Of a DNA stretch of 52,638 nt, positions 8,735 through 17,280 are shown one piece after another. Numbering within the stretch: position 1 is the stretch's first letter; each line of letters opens with the position of its first letter. The stretch is from Ruminococcaceae bacterium UBA5406. Lineage in GTDB: Bacteria; Bacillota; Clostridia; Oscillospirales; Acutalibacteraceae. Where the stretch lies: positions 7,563-60,200 of the forward strand of contig DHNW01000019.1 in NCBI GenBank assembly GCA_002407675.1, in the 5' to 3' direction. The notes beneath the pieces were generated by a model. The model searched no databases. It was not told the DNA's origin and saw only the letters and a list, made by a program, of their open reading frames with translations. A program made the translations under genes and the position numbers.

Positions 8735-10255
8735 TTATCCATTTTCCTCATTATCGGTGCTCAAACGAACCAGCAGGCTGTCCACATCCTCCGGAACTTG
8801 TTTCTTCAGGCCATAGTGATTGATCAGACCTACCGCAACAAACAGGATAAATGCAACCGCGGTGGGAAGGATCAGCGCGGTGTCCACTTCCATGGCTGGC
8901 AGGACATGCACCTTATTCAGCACAAAGACGGAAAATCCGGCCAAAGTGGAAAGGATCGCCGCTTTGGAATCACAGTGCTTAAACGCGGGAATCATGCCAA
9001 GCAGCAGCGGGATTGCAGTTGGCCCAAGCAACGCCGCAAACCAGCTCAGGATCATGCTGGCCACACCGCCGAAGTTCTGGTACAGCAGGCCAACGATAAT
9101 GGTTAGACCCATAAAGCCGATGGTCGTCATCCGGGCAGTAAACAGTTCTTTTTTATCCGTTGAAAGAATATCTTTCTTGAATATTGGGAGGATATCCCTT
9201 GTCAACACGGCTGAAATTGTGTTACAATCAGAAGTGCACATGGACAGGGTGTTCGCGTACATGGCTGCGAGGGAAAGCCCCAGCAGACCATTGGGAAGGA
9301 ACATTTTGCTTAGACTTGCATACAGAGTATTTGCCGCCTCAGTTTCGGTAAGCCCCGGCAAAAAGATAGGTCCAAGCCACATCGGGGTAAACACGAAGAG
9401 AGGCCAAATGAGATACAGAAGGCTTGAAAGCATGGCAGAACGCTTGGCGTCTTTTGCATCTTTTACGGAGATAAACCGGGTTGCAAGGCTCCATGTGCCT
9501 CCGTTGTAACTAAGGAAAATGGTGACGGCATATAAAAGCGTCCAGCTGAGGGAACCTTGGCCGCGCCCCGAATTGAACACGGTAAAATGGTCTGCCGGAA
9601 GCTTGGCGAACGCTTGAAACAGGTTCATGCTGAAGTGACTGCTGAGGTAAGCAATCGTCCCAAAGAACAGCACCAAACCGGCGGCCGTCTGTACAACCCA
9701 CTGGGCGAAGTCCGTCCACAAATCGGCAATCAGTCCGCCGATCGACATATAAAGCAAGGAAACGACTGCACTGGACAGAACCCCGATCCAAAAGGGGATT
9801 CCCGTAAAGGCATAAACCAAAATGCCGATGGAGGCCCATTTAGCGCCGACATCCAGCAGTTTTGTCAAAACGCCGGAAACGGCAACGATTACTTGCGCCG
9901 CAGTGCTGTACCGCATGCGCAGGTATTCGGTCGGAGACTGAATTCCAAGCGCCCGCCGCAGCCTTGGCCAGCGCGGTGCAATTAGGACAGAACCCAGCGC
10001 CACCATAACGGCAATATTGACTGCCCACCAAAAATAGATCGCCGTGCCCTTGCTGTAGGCAAGCCCGGCATAACCGACAAATACAACACCGGAATAACCG
10101 GTTACGTGGTGCGAGATTCCGGAAAGCCACCATGGGACTTTACCGCCGGCTACGTAGAAATCTTCTGAACTCTTGACCGAGTTTTTCGAGTACAGCCCAA
10201 TGATCACCATGACAACAAGAAACACCATTACAGCAATGTAATCCAGCCAATTCAT
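8735..10255 (-). CDS. Sodium:solute symporter (SSS family)
   Basis: 506-residue integral membrane transporter with about 13 hydrophobic segments in the LeuT-like SSS fold. It begins MNWLDYIAVMVFLVVMVIIG, has the TM1-2 motif SSEDFYVAGGKVPWW with SHHVTGYSG, and ends in a short charged cytoplasmic tail. It should import the sugar or uronate used by this cluster with Na+. AGAGGG precedes the ATG. It lies between the AGE epimerase and a membrane protein and is the only obvious transporter in the cluster. Clusters of this kind more often use ABC or TRAP transporters. Confidence 0.9.
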   Translation of the reverse strand: MNWLDYIAVMVFLVVMVIIGLYSKNSVKSSEDFYVAGGKVPWWLSGISHHVTGYSGVVFVGYAGLAYSKGTAIYFWWAVNIAVMVALGSVLIAPRWPRLRRALGIQSPTEYLRMRYSTAAQVIVAVSGVLTKLLDVGAKWASIGILVYAFTGIPFWIGVLSSAVVSLLYMSIGGLIADLWTDFAQWVVQTAAGLVLFFGTIAYLSSHFSMNLFQAFAKLPADHFTVFNSGRGQGSLSWTLLYAVTIFLSYNGGTWSLATRFISVKDAKDAKRSAMLSSLLYLIWPLFVFTPMWLGPIFLPGLTETEAANTLYASLSKMFLPNGLLGLSLAAMYANTLSMCTSDCNTISAVLTRDILPIFKKDILSTDKKELFTARMTTIGFMGLTIIVGLLYQNFGGVASMILSWFAALLGPTAIPLLLGMIPAFKHCDSKAAILSTLAGFSVFVLNKVHVLPAMEVDTALILPTAVAFILFVAVGLINHYGLKKQVPEDVDSLLVRLSTDNEENG

Positions 10256-10374
10256 TTTTTTCCCTCTTTCTTGATTAAATATAGTGAATATACGGCTTTA
10301 TAAATCTCAGCCTCAGATAATGCTAACGGCTTTTAAAAAAGCGGTATTCCTGCACAGTGTTGTATTGCGGCAAA

Positions 10375-11166
10375 TTAACTTTTCCGTTTTTTCAACTGCT
10401 GCAAGCGTTTTTCAGCGTAATAATTCTGCATAGCACGGCGGTCTGCTTTCTCGTCATGATTTGTCAATTCTTCGCTGCGCATAATAAAACCGGCGATTTC
10501 TTCTTCTGTAAAATAGGCTTTCAGCGCATAATCGAGCCGGTAGTCCTGCCGAGAAATATTCTGGTTCCAGAGAAACAGGACCGCAACAACGCAGGCCGCC
10601 CCGAACATGGGCAGAATAACTGAAAGGACGGCGGACGCACTCAGAAAACCAAGGCTGTTTTTGAACAAGATCACCATCTCGGTACCGCCCGCCAGAATCA
10701 GCAGCGGGCAAACAAGCCCCAAAGTGGTTTTTACCTGCGAGCCCTGCCGGTATTTCTCCAGTTCACGCAGAACGGCAATCTGCATAAAGGTTTTCCCTTC
10801 TTCCCGAAGAAGCTTAGGGTTAACTGCAACTTTTACGGGTTCATCCCCGCGGAACCGGAAAGGTGAAATCACTTCTGCAATGCGGCACAAAAACGGAAAT
10901 TCCGCCATACGCTGGGAGGAACAGATCTGCACATGGAAATTTCCGGGCACCTGAAAATCAAGAGGTACAAGGTCTGCATATTCGGTTTCTGGGCAGGGAA
11001 GAAAACGGAATTTACGGCAAACCCAGATAAGGCATGCCACGCCGGCTGCCAAAACAGCTGCACGCGGCCAAAAGCCAACAGCCAGAGTTAAGCCCGCGCC
11101 GAAGTCAAAAACCAGCAAAGGCACAATGCCTATCAGGTAAATCACATTTGTGCTTTTTAGTTTCAT
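10375..11166 (-). CDS. Conserved membrane protein of unknown function
   Basis: 263-residue protein I do not recognise. Two hydrophobic segments near the N-terminus (about residues 10-50) are followed by a soluble region rich in charged residues, then two more membrane spans around residues 150-200 and a basic cytoplasmic tail. A segment with VNPKLLREEGKTFMQIAVL and an ELEKY run slightly recalls M48/M56-type membrane peptidase relatives, but no HExxH is visible. I start it at the ATG after AAAGGGCGG. It is co-oriented between nagB and the symporter and may assist transport or sensing. Confidence 0.6.
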   Translation of the reverse strand: MKLKSTNVIYLIGIVPLLVFDFGAGLTLAVGFWPRAAVLAAGVACLIWVCRKFRFLPCPETEYADLVPLDFQVPGNFHVQICSSQRMAEFPFLCRIAEVISPFRFRGDEPVKVAVNPKLLREEGKTFMQIAVLRELEKYRQGSQVKTTLGLVCPLLILAGGTEMVILFKNSLGFLSASAVLSVILPMFGAACVVAVLFLWNQNISRQDYRLDYALKAYFTEEEIAGFIMRSEELTNHDEKADRRAMQNYYAEKRLQQLKKRKS

Positions 11167-11241
11167 GCAAACCGCCCTTTCTCTATGCCGGCTCACTTTT
11201 CAAGCAGGCCGGGATAGTTTTTTTATCCCAATTTTCAGAAT

Positions 11242-12000
11242 TTACAGCAGATCTCCGGCACAGTCCTGATCAATATACATGCGCACATGATCTGTGCGGC
11301 GCAGAATGCTGGCCGGGCAGGTTTCACTGACAGGCCCTTTTAAGGCGGCCACGGTTGCGGCGTGTTTATTTTTTGTAGGCACAACGCAAAAGATATACTC
11401 ACTTGCCGCTAAACGCGGAACCGTTACACTGAGTGCGTACTGCGGTACGCTTTCCAGAGAATCAAAACAGCCATCATGCACCTGCTGGCGGCGGCACACA
11501 TTATCCAGCTTTACTTTTTTGATGGTCATTGGATCGTGAAAATCGGCAACAGACGGGTCATTGAACGCAATATGCCCATTTTCACCAATTCCCATAAAGG
11601 TAATCTGGGTGGGTGCGGCATCCAGCAGCGCCCCATAGCGGCGGACTTCGCGGTCCGGGTCATTTGCGCCATTGATGAGATGCACACTTTTAAACGGAAC
11701 ACGGTCAAAGATTGCCTGGCTCAGGAAATGGTTGAATGATTTTGGGTGGCCAATTCCAAGACCTACATACTCATCCATGTGGTATGCATTGATGCGGTTC
11801 CACGGAACAGTCTTGTCCGACGCGAGAGCTGCGAGAAACTCATTCTGAGAAGGCGCTGCGGCAAAAATACAGTTAATTTCGCTGCGTGTTTTCAAAAGCT
11901 CCTGGATGCACTGCACCGCTTCACGCGCGGCGGCCACCCCCATTTCCTCCCTTGTGTCATAAATTTTCAGATCTACTTTGTCGTACTGTTGATGTACCAT
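11242..12000 (-). CDS. nagB: Glucosamine-6-phosphate deaminase-like protein
   Basis: 252-residue NagB/6-phosphogluconolactonase-fold protein, directly downstream of the LacI regulator and led by AGGAGAG. The general base Asp76-Glu77 in MDEYVGL and His143 in NGHIAFN are conserved. The positions equal to E. coli NagB Asp141 and Glu148 are Asn141 and Asp148 here (GENGHIAFND). In E. coli these acids take part in ring opening and deamination, so this protein is either a paralogue with altered chemistry or acts on another amino-sugar phosphate. The allosteric GlcNAc-6-P features of NagB are not obvious. Confidence 0.8.
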   Translation of the reverse strand: MVHQQYDKVDLKIYDTREEMGVAAAREAVQCIQELLKTRSEINCIFAAAPSQNEFLAALASDKTVPWNRINAYHMDEYVGLGIGHPKSFNHFLSQAIFDRVPFKSVHLINGANDPDREVRRYGALLDAAPTQITFMGIGENGHIAFNDPSVADFHDPMTIKKVKLDNVCRRQQVHDGCFDSLESVPQYALSVTVPRLAASEYIFCVVPTKNKHAATVAALKGPVSETCPASILRRTDHVRMYIDQDCAGDLL

Positions 12001-12033
12001 GCTATTTCTCTCCTAACTTGCTGTATCTGTATG

Positions 12034-13089
12034 TTATCTTTTTACTTTGCGGTGAACTTTTCGAACGGAGTCCCGTTCAATAAGTGCCGGCTGTAAAACG
12101 ACCTGCTGCGGCTTGGATTGCTTCGCCTCCACGCGATCCATTAAAATATTTGCCGCCAAGCGCCCTGTTTCACCAGCCGGCTGATTGACCGTCGTTAAAG
12201 CCGGCACTACCAGTTCACTGATATAGATGTTGTCCATTCCAATAACCGAAAGATCCACAGGGATGTACACCCCCTGGCTTTCCATATATTTTATAATGCC
12301 TATGGCGATCATATCATTGACCGCCAGCACAGCATCCGGTAAATAGTCATCCTGCAGCATTGCTGCGGCAAGCTGTTGTCCGCAATAAGTATCATGCTCC
12401 GCATCAACGTTTGACGCCGCGTCCGAGTTAAGGATCAGCCTGCGCTGATTAAAGCGGACGCCCTTGTCCCGCAGCGCCTGTTTAAACCCGGCCAGCAGCT
12501 GTTTGCGGCTTAGGCGGTCGATCGGTCCACTGGCAAAAGCAATGTCGCGGTGTCCGCAGTTCAGCAGATACTCGGTGGCGATATACCCTGCCTTATAAAA
12601 GTCAAAGCTCACGCTGTCGCCCGAGTAGGTATCGCATGGCTGGTCAAAAAGAACAAATGGTATATCGGATTCCTGCAGGGGCTTTAAGAATGTGTCATCT
12701 AAATGAATGCTGGAAAGCAGGATGCCCACAACCTGCTTCCTTATAAGCATATTTAAATGTTCTGTTTCAAATTTCGTATTATTTTGGGACGAACAGATAA
12801 CAAGGACATATCCCCGCCGCAGGCATTCTTTTTCTATGGAGCTTACCAGCTGAGCGTAAAACGGGTTGGTAATGGATGGCACTATGACACCAATTTCCCT
12901 GTTGGTCCTCCCGCGCAGAATTTGGCTGTAGATATTAGGCGTATAGTTCATTTTGGCCGCAATAGCTAAAATGCGGGTACGCAGTTCTGAACTGACCGGA
13001 TAATCTGACCCGCTCAGCACGCGGGATACGGTAGCTGCCGAAGAATGTGCTTCTTTGGCAATATCAACAATGGTTGCTCTTTTTTTCAT
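12034..13089 (-). CDS. LacI-family transcriptional regulator
   Basis: 351-residue repressor. The N-terminal helix-turn-helix is ATIVDIAKEAHSSAATVSRV (about 5-24), followed by a hinge helix and a periplasmic-binding-protein-like effector domain (about 60-340). It is the first gene of the sugar cluster and transcribed with it, so it is very likely the local regulator. A palindromic LacI-type site (GCAAACGTTTTC) lies just downstream of its own consensus promoter, consistent with autoregulation and induction by a sugar or sugar phosphate. Confidence 0.92.
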   Translation of the reverse strand: MKKRATIVDIAKEAHSSAATVSRVLSGSDYPVSSELRTRILAIAAKMNYTPNIYSQILRGRTNREIGVIVPSITNPFYAQLVSSIEKECLRRGYVLVICSSQNNTKFETEHLNMLIRKQVVGILLSSIHLDDTFLKPLQESDIPFVLFDQPCDTYSGDSVSFDFYKAGYIATEYLLNCGHRDIAFASGPIDRLSRKQLLAGFKQALRDKGVRFNQRRLILNSDAASNVDAEHDTYCGQQLAAAMLQDDYLPDAVLAVNDMIAIGIIKYMESQGVYIPVDLSVIGMDNIYISELVVPALTTVNQPAGETGRLAANILMDRVEAKQSKPQQVVLQPALIERDSVRKVHRKVKR

Positions 13090-13130
13090 GTTATTCTCCG
13101 ATCCTACCGATTGGTTTCGATGTCAGTTTA

Positions 13131-13184
13131 GCAAACGTTTTCTTTTTGCGAGATCACTATATCATAGAGTTCTTCTTCTGTCAA
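13131..13184 (-). promoter_or_regulatory. Promoter and LacI-type operator of the sugar cluster
   Basis: On the minus strand, TTGACA (13184-13179) and TATAGT (13161-13156) are separated by exactly 17 bases. A candidate operator with core AAACGTTT (13131-13142, GCAAACGTTTTC on the plus strand) lies a few bases downstream of the expected start, where a bound LacI protein would block the polymerase. The lacI start codon follows about 40 bases on. Confidence 0.75.
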
Positions 13185-13245
13185 GAATTTTATTGCATAT
13201 TATGCACAGTTTTTTCTATTGTTTACGTTCAAATTTTAACGATTG

Positions 13246-13279
13246 TCTTTAATCTAGAAATTTATTTCTAGATTAAAGA
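13246..13279. repeat. 34-bp near-perfect palindrome upstream of lacI
   Basis: Arms TCTTTAATCTAGAAAT (13246-13261) and ATTTCTAGATTAAAGA (13264-13279) flank a 2-nt centre. With so short a loop it suits a dimeric protein-binding site better than a terminator. It is about 60 bases upstream of the lacI -35 element. The binding protein is unknown. Confidence 0.6.
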
Positions 13280-13433
13280 TGCCACTATAGAAATTTTTTT
13301 CTTTATTTTTTAAGTTTTATTTCTTTCAGCAACTCATACAGCCAAATGCCGAAATAAAATGTAGAATTCTCACCTATTTTTCTTTCAATTGCAAAGATTA
13401 AGTGTATTTTTGTAATGGGTTTATAACTACATA

Positions 13434-13619
13434 TCAATCGAAAAGTCGAGGGAAAAGCCTAAAAATTTTCTTATAAACAGACCCTAACAATCCAACCTGA
13501 AGCCTTTTACGCATCCTCTGAGCCCATGCTTTTTCACCGGCCGCTAAATAAATACCTTTTCGCGGTGTACTCCGAAACGCCGGTTTCCCTGCTGATTGTA
13601 TAGGCACTTTTACTTTCAT
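13434..13619 (-). CDS. Possible small basic protein, unknown
   Basis: 61 codons giving a very Arg/Lys-rich protein with no domain I recognise. GAGGAAAGG lies just before the ATG, which is the main support. It is isolated between the lacI promoter region and a hairpin-rich stretch and is not part of an evident operon. It could be a real small gene, a decayed fragment or chance. Confidence 0.25.
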   Translation of the reverse strand: MKVKVPIQSAGKPAFRSTPRKGIYLAAGEKAWAQRMRKRLQVGLLGSVYKKIFRLFPRLFD

Positions 13620-13711
13620 TGCCTTTCCTCATATCATATTGACGTGCTTACTCCTTACCATTTCAGCCATCTCTCATACAAATTCTTCCAAGCCTTTGAT
13701 TTGGCGTGGGT

Positions 13712-13750
13712 CACTTCCTCTTCAGCGGTAACACCGCTGAAGAGGAAGTG
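13712..13750. repeat. 18-bp perfect inverted repeat with 3-nt loop
   Basis: Arms CACTTCCTCTTCAGCGGT (13712-13729) and ACCGCTGAAGAGGAAGTG (13733-13750) around AAC. No T-run follows on either strand. It lies in the roughly 490-base gap upstream of the DUF1361 gene's downstream end. Apart from this and a nearby hairpin I see no convincing gene between 13620 and 14106. Confidence 0.7.
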
Positions 13751-13787
13751 GTGTCCTAAAGTTTTAGACATATGAGATGTACATAGA

Positions 13788-13817
13788 AAAGCCCTCCAAA
13801 CTCGCAAGTCTGGAGGG
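13788..13817 (-). terminator. Hairpin with T-rich tail
   Basis: CCCTCCA (13792-13798) pairs with TGGAGGG (13811-13817), with a further ACT/AGT pairing inside. Read on the minus strand it is followed by CTTTTCT. This resembles a weak intrinsic terminator, possibly ending transcripts from the DUF1361 gene about 290 bases upstream. Confidence 0.35.
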
Positions 13818-14106
13818 AAGAAAATCGTTTATTCAGGCATAGAAACAAACCTACCAAACTCGCACTTCTTTTGTTGAGAGGTCGGCCGCTTAATTCTAAA
13901 TTTCCCTGTAATATAAAGTTATAAAAAGCAGAATTCACCCACTCAATGATCAAGTTCGGCATATACGCTGTAGGCATAAGGTTCGTTGCCTGCGGCTAAC
14001 TCCGGCAGAACTGTAAGAGTATGGTCTTTGTTTAAGATGCATTTTAACTTGTCTGTTTTCAGATGCAAGACCTTCGTCTGCTGCAACCCCCCGTCAAAAG
14101 CTGCGG

Positions 14107-14817
14107 TTATTGTAAGCGATTTTCACGCAGAAAATGCGGTGCAAAGCATAATACGCAAAGTATAAAAGCTGAAAATATTCCTATGAATTCAACTACAAAT
14201 GCCGTGCTATGCCCGGAAAAGCGAAAAGCATCCAAGATTTTCGTCGGCCGGAAAATATCCCACGAATTAAAGCGCAGAAAGCGTCCGATATAAATGGCTG
14301 TTCCTCCGAGAATGGAGCATAGGGTACGAAACAAAATGGGAAAATACCGGTATGTACCGGTATGACGGAGCATTCTTTTTTCCAAAAGCATTTCGGAGTT
14401 TATACCATTGATCACCCCGTACAAAACACCGGAAACGATAACGACTGCTTTGGACCATAGCAGAATATCCGTCGAATATACAATCTGCTGCGATTCCGAG
14501 TTGGAAATACCGCTTACCATCTTGAAAAAGGCGTCCCCAGACAAATGAATCACGTCGGTCACCATATAAAAGGTATTCGGCCAAAAAATGATCCAGAGAA
14601 AGGCCCATAAAATCCAAAGAGTTTTCATCCTGCTGCGGTACCAAACAGCTAAACGAGAAAAAAGCAGAGGAAGAAATGACAGAAAGGCATTCCAGATCAG
14701 CATCAGAAACAGACCGCTGTGCGGAGAAAAGCACCACAGTATAACATTACAAAGCGAATACAGCAGAAAAAAAGCAATATGCGTCCAATAAAAAGACAGC
14801 CGCACTTTCATTTCCAT
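14107..14817 (-). CDS. DUF1361 family membrane protein
   Basis: 236-residue protein with about six to seven hydrophobic segments. The motif FWPNTFYMVTDVIHL around residue 80 and the overall layout match the DUF1361 family of bacterial inner-membrane proteins, whose function is unknown. It stands alone. The nearest upstream gene on this strand is trxB, which ends behind a hairpin at about 14.95 kb. Confidence 0.75.
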   Translation of the reverse strand: MEMKVRLSFYWTHIAFFLLYSLCNVILWCFSPHSGLFLMLIWNAFLSFLPLLFSRLAVWYRSRMKTLWILWAFLWIIFWPNTFYMVTDVIHLSGDAFFKMVSGISNSESQQIVYSTDILLWSKAVVIVSGVLYGVINGINSEMLLEKRMLRHTGTYRYFPILFRTLCSILGGTAIYIGRFLRFNSWDIFRPTKILDAFRFSGHSTAFVVEFIGIFSAFILCVLCFAPHFLRENRLQ

Positions 14818-14930
14818 CCCTCCTGCCGATATATTATATCATATCTCAGAAAACAAAATCCGCAAAAGGAACTGCTTGACCCTATGCATCTGAAACAGGG
14901 AAATAAGCAGCCGAATATTCGCAGACACAG

Positions 14931-14967
14931 AAATCCGCCCGGCCCTTCTGAAAGGCCGCGCGGATTT
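14931..14967 (-). terminator. Terminator of gpx-trxB
   Basis: AAATCCGC (14931-14938) pairs with GCGGATTT (14960-14967), with an inner GGCC/GGCC stem. It lies about 20 bases past the trxB stop on the minus strand. The T-tract is short, so efficiency is uncertain. Confidence 0.5.
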
Positions 14968-14988
14968 TCCTATTGATAGGGAAAACAA

Positions 14989-15891
14989 TTAAGATGGATT
15001 CCTTTGAAGATACTTCTGAGCCGAGTACGCGGCATTTGCCCCGTCAGACACCGCCGTGACGATCTGGTACAGATCTTTTTTGCGCAGGTCTCCCGCGGCG
15101 AACACGCCGGCAACGGGGGTCACGCCGGTTTCCGGCGCCTCAATAAACCCGCCGGAAAGGGGAAATGACGGCGGAAGAAGTTCGGTGTTTGGCTCTATCC
15201 CGACTGCGACAAACACACCATCCACCGGGATCGCTTCTTCCCCGCTGCCGGTATGTTTTACCACAATGCATTCCACCTTCTGCCCGCCTTCAATCCGCAC
15301 AGGGGAAACACCGTAAACAATCCGGACATTGGGCAGCGACTGAACCTTTTTGACAAGGGAATACTCGGCTTTTAGGCGGTGCCTGACCAGAAGATAAACG
15401 GTCTTGCACAGAGCCGCCAATTCAATGGCATCCCCTACCGCTGTGTTTCCACCGCCCACAACGGCGGTTACACGGTTCCGAAAGAAATTTCCGTCACAGG
15501 AAGCGCACCACGAAACTCCGTGTCCTGTAAATTCTGCTTCGCCTGGAATCTTCAGTTTCCGACGGCGGGATCCCTGCGCCAGAATAACGGCCTGCGCCTG
15601 ATATTCGCCCTGCGCTGTTCTGACGGTTTTCACGCTGCCGTTCAGCTGAAATTCCACAGCTGCTTCGTGCTGAATGTCAGCCCCCGCAGACAGAGCGTGA
15701 TCCGTCAGCTTCTGGGCAAGATCGGGGCCAAAGATGCTTGCAAATCCGGGATAATTTTCCACAGCTCCAGTCTCCGCGACCTGCCCGCCCGAAAGTTCGC
15801 TCAAAACCATTGTGGAAAGGCCGGCGCGAGCAGTATAGACAGCTGCCGTCAGGCCCGCCGGTCCGCCGCCGATAATCAGGACATCTACCAT
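14989..15891 (-). CDS. trxB: Thioredoxin reductase (NADPH or ferredoxin type)
   Basis: 300-residue flavoprotein disulfide reductase. The FAD-binding GGGPAG (8-13), the redox pair CASC followed by DG (Cys129, Cys132), a second nucleotide motif VGGGNTAVGDA, and the C-terminal FAD motif GVFAAGDLR are in the expected order for low-molecular-weight TrxR. I start at the ATG with GGAGGCGGAG upstream, which leaves 33 bases after the glutathione peroxidase stop. The pairing suggests a local thiol-peroxide defence unit. Whether it uses NADPH cannot be settled by eye. Confidence 0.93.
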   Translation of the reverse strand: MVDVLIIGGGPAGLTAAVYTARAGLSTMVLSELSGGQVAETGAVENYPGFASIFGPDLAQKLTDHALSAGADIQHEAAVEFQLNGSVKTVRTAQGEYQAQAVILAQGSRRRKLKIPGEAEFTGHGVSWCASCDGNFFRNRVTAVVGGGNTAVGDAIELAALCKTVYLLVRHRLKAEYSLVKKVQSLPNVRIVYGVSPVRIEGGQKVECIVVKHTGSGEEAIPVDGVFVAVGIEPNTELLPPSFPLSGGFIEAPETGVTPVAGVFAAGDLRKKDLYQIVTAVSDGANAAYSAQKYLQRNPS

Positions 15892-15924
15892 ATTCTCCGC
15901 CTCCCAAACACCGTGCAGCACGCC

Positions 15925-16476
15925 TCAGTCTTTCAGCGCTTTGTCAATAACCGGCTCCAGCTCTTTTGGTGTTACGCTCGGTTCGAAACGCTGAACTTTG
16001 CTTCCGTCGCGGGAAATCAGAAATTTTGTAAAATTCCATTTGATCCCATTGCCACTCAGGTTGTCGGCGTAATTCTTCTGCACAACATTATTGATTACAC
16101 GGCCGGACTCCTTGCTGAGTTCAAAGCCCTGGAACGGTGCCGCCTCTTTCAGATACCGGTACAGGGGTGCCTCCTGCGGACCATTGACATCAATTTTGGA
16201 GAAGAGCGGGAAAGAAACGCCATAATTCATCTTGCAGAACGAAGAAATTTCGTCATTCGTACCAGGATCCTGCTGCAGGAACTGATTGCACGGGAATCCG
16301 AGAATGACAAGGCCCTGATCTTTATATTTTTTGTACAGGGATTCCAGCCCTTTATACTGCGGAGTAAAACCGCATTTGCTTGCCGTATTGACAATTAACA
16401 GCAACTTGCCGCGGTAATCGGAAAGCGAAACTTCTTTTCCACCGATATTTTTCATTTTGTAATCATAAACACTCAT
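15925..16476 (-). CDS. gpx: Cysteine-type glutathione peroxidase (thioredoxin-dependent peroxidase)
   Basis: 183-residue thioredoxin-fold peroxidase. The peroxidatic residue is Cys35 in NTASKCGFTPQY, with the GFPCNQF motif and the WNFTKF segment completing the Cys-Gln-Trp-Asn tetrad. Selenocysteine is not used. Bacterial non-seleno enzymes of this type are usually reduced by thioredoxin, which fits the trxB gene immediately downstream. The second ATG is preferred because AGGA lies at good spacing. Confidence 0.92.
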   Translation of the reverse strand: MSVYDYKMKNIGGKEVSLSDYRGKLLLIVNTASKCGFTPQYKGLESLYKKYKDQGLVILGFPCNQFLQQDPGTNDEISSFCKMNYGVSFPLFSKIDVNGPQEAPLYRYLKEAAPFQGFELSKESGRVINNVVQKNYADNLSGNGIKWNFTKFLISRDGSKVQRFEPSVTPKELEPVIDKALKD

Positions 16477-16647
16477 GAAACTCATCCTTTCGTAATCGAT
16501 TTTGTGGTTTCATTGTAGCATGGTTTTCTCCGTTTGTAAATAGTAATAATAACTATTTTTATTATTTATTTTAGCCTATTCGGAACAGCTCCGGATTTTA
16601 TGCTATAATAATAAAAAATAATGAAAGAAGGAAGAAGGCGAAATTTC

Positions 16648-17172
16648 ATGGCAAACGCTGTACAGCGGCGCGAAAAAATCCAGGAAATTTTGAAACGAAG
16701 CAAAACCCCCATCAGCGCCAGCGCGCTGGCCAAAACGCTGGGCGTCAGCCGGCAGATTATTGTGGGTGATGTGGCCTTACTGCGGGCGGCAAATATCCCA
16801 ATAGCCGCAACACCGCGCGGCTATATTTTACAGCTGCCTGAAAAGTGCCGGGGAATTCTCCACACTATCGCCTGCCAGCATAGCCGCGACGAAATTTCCC
16901 AAGAAATGTACTCGATTGTTGACAATGGCTGCGGTGTTCTGGACGTTACGGTGGAACACGCCGTTTATGGGCAGCTTTCCGGTCAGCTGCAGGTTTTTTC
17001 CCGGTATGATGTTGATGATTTTGTCCGGCGGCTTTCCAAAAGCCGGTCGCTTCCTCTTTGCAATCTAACCGGCGGAATCCATCTGCACACAATTTCATGT
17101 CCTTCAGAGGAAGCATTCCAGCGTGTCCTGGAAAAACTGAAAGAAGAGAATATTCTGCTTCAAAAAGAATAA
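16648..17172 (+). CDS. niaR: Niacin-responsive repressor NiaR (HTH plus 3H domain)
   Basis: 174-residue protein. An N-terminal winged helix (VQRREKIQEILKRSKTPISA, then SALAKTLGVSRQ) is followed by a 3H domain whose His residues (HTIACQHS, VEHAVYG, GIHLHTISC) bind metal and niacin. NiaR represses NAD precursor uptake or synthesis when niacin is plentiful. The ATG at 16648 has GGAAGAAGG upstream, while an earlier in-frame ATG sits almost at the expected transcript start (TATAAT at 16604-16609). It lies just upstream of niaX and the palindromic operator. Confidence 0.9.
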   Translation: MANAVQRREKIQEILKRSKTPISASALAKTLGVSRQIIVGDVALLRAANIPIAATPRGYILQLPEKCRGILHTIACQHSRDEISQEMYSIVDNGCGVLDVTVEHAVYGQLSGQLQVFSRYDVDDFVRRLSKSRSLPLCNLTGGIHLHTISCPSEEAFQRVLEKLKEENILLQKE

Positions 17173-17186
17173 AACATTTTTCGGCA

Positions 17187-17254
17187 TTGACAAAAGAAAC
17201 GCCGGCGCTTATAATTGGCTTAACATATGTCATGACATATGTTAAGCCAATTAT
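17187..17254 (+). promoter_or_regulatory. niaX promoter overlapped by a 44-bp palindrome (candidate NiaR operator)
   Basis: TTGACA (17187-17192) and TATAAT (17210-17215) have 17-base spacing. From 17211 to 17254 the sequence is a perfect palindrome centred on TATGTCATGACATA. It covers the -10 box and the transcript start, as a repressor site should, and sits between niaR and niaX. Confidence 0.8.
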
Positions 17255-17280
17255 TTTTGTTATGAAAGAAGTGCTGGAAA

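Noticed and set aside
13756..13977. 73-codon frame near the 18-bp stem
   Set aside because: It runs through a terminator-like hairpin, has an odd composition and no ribosome site.
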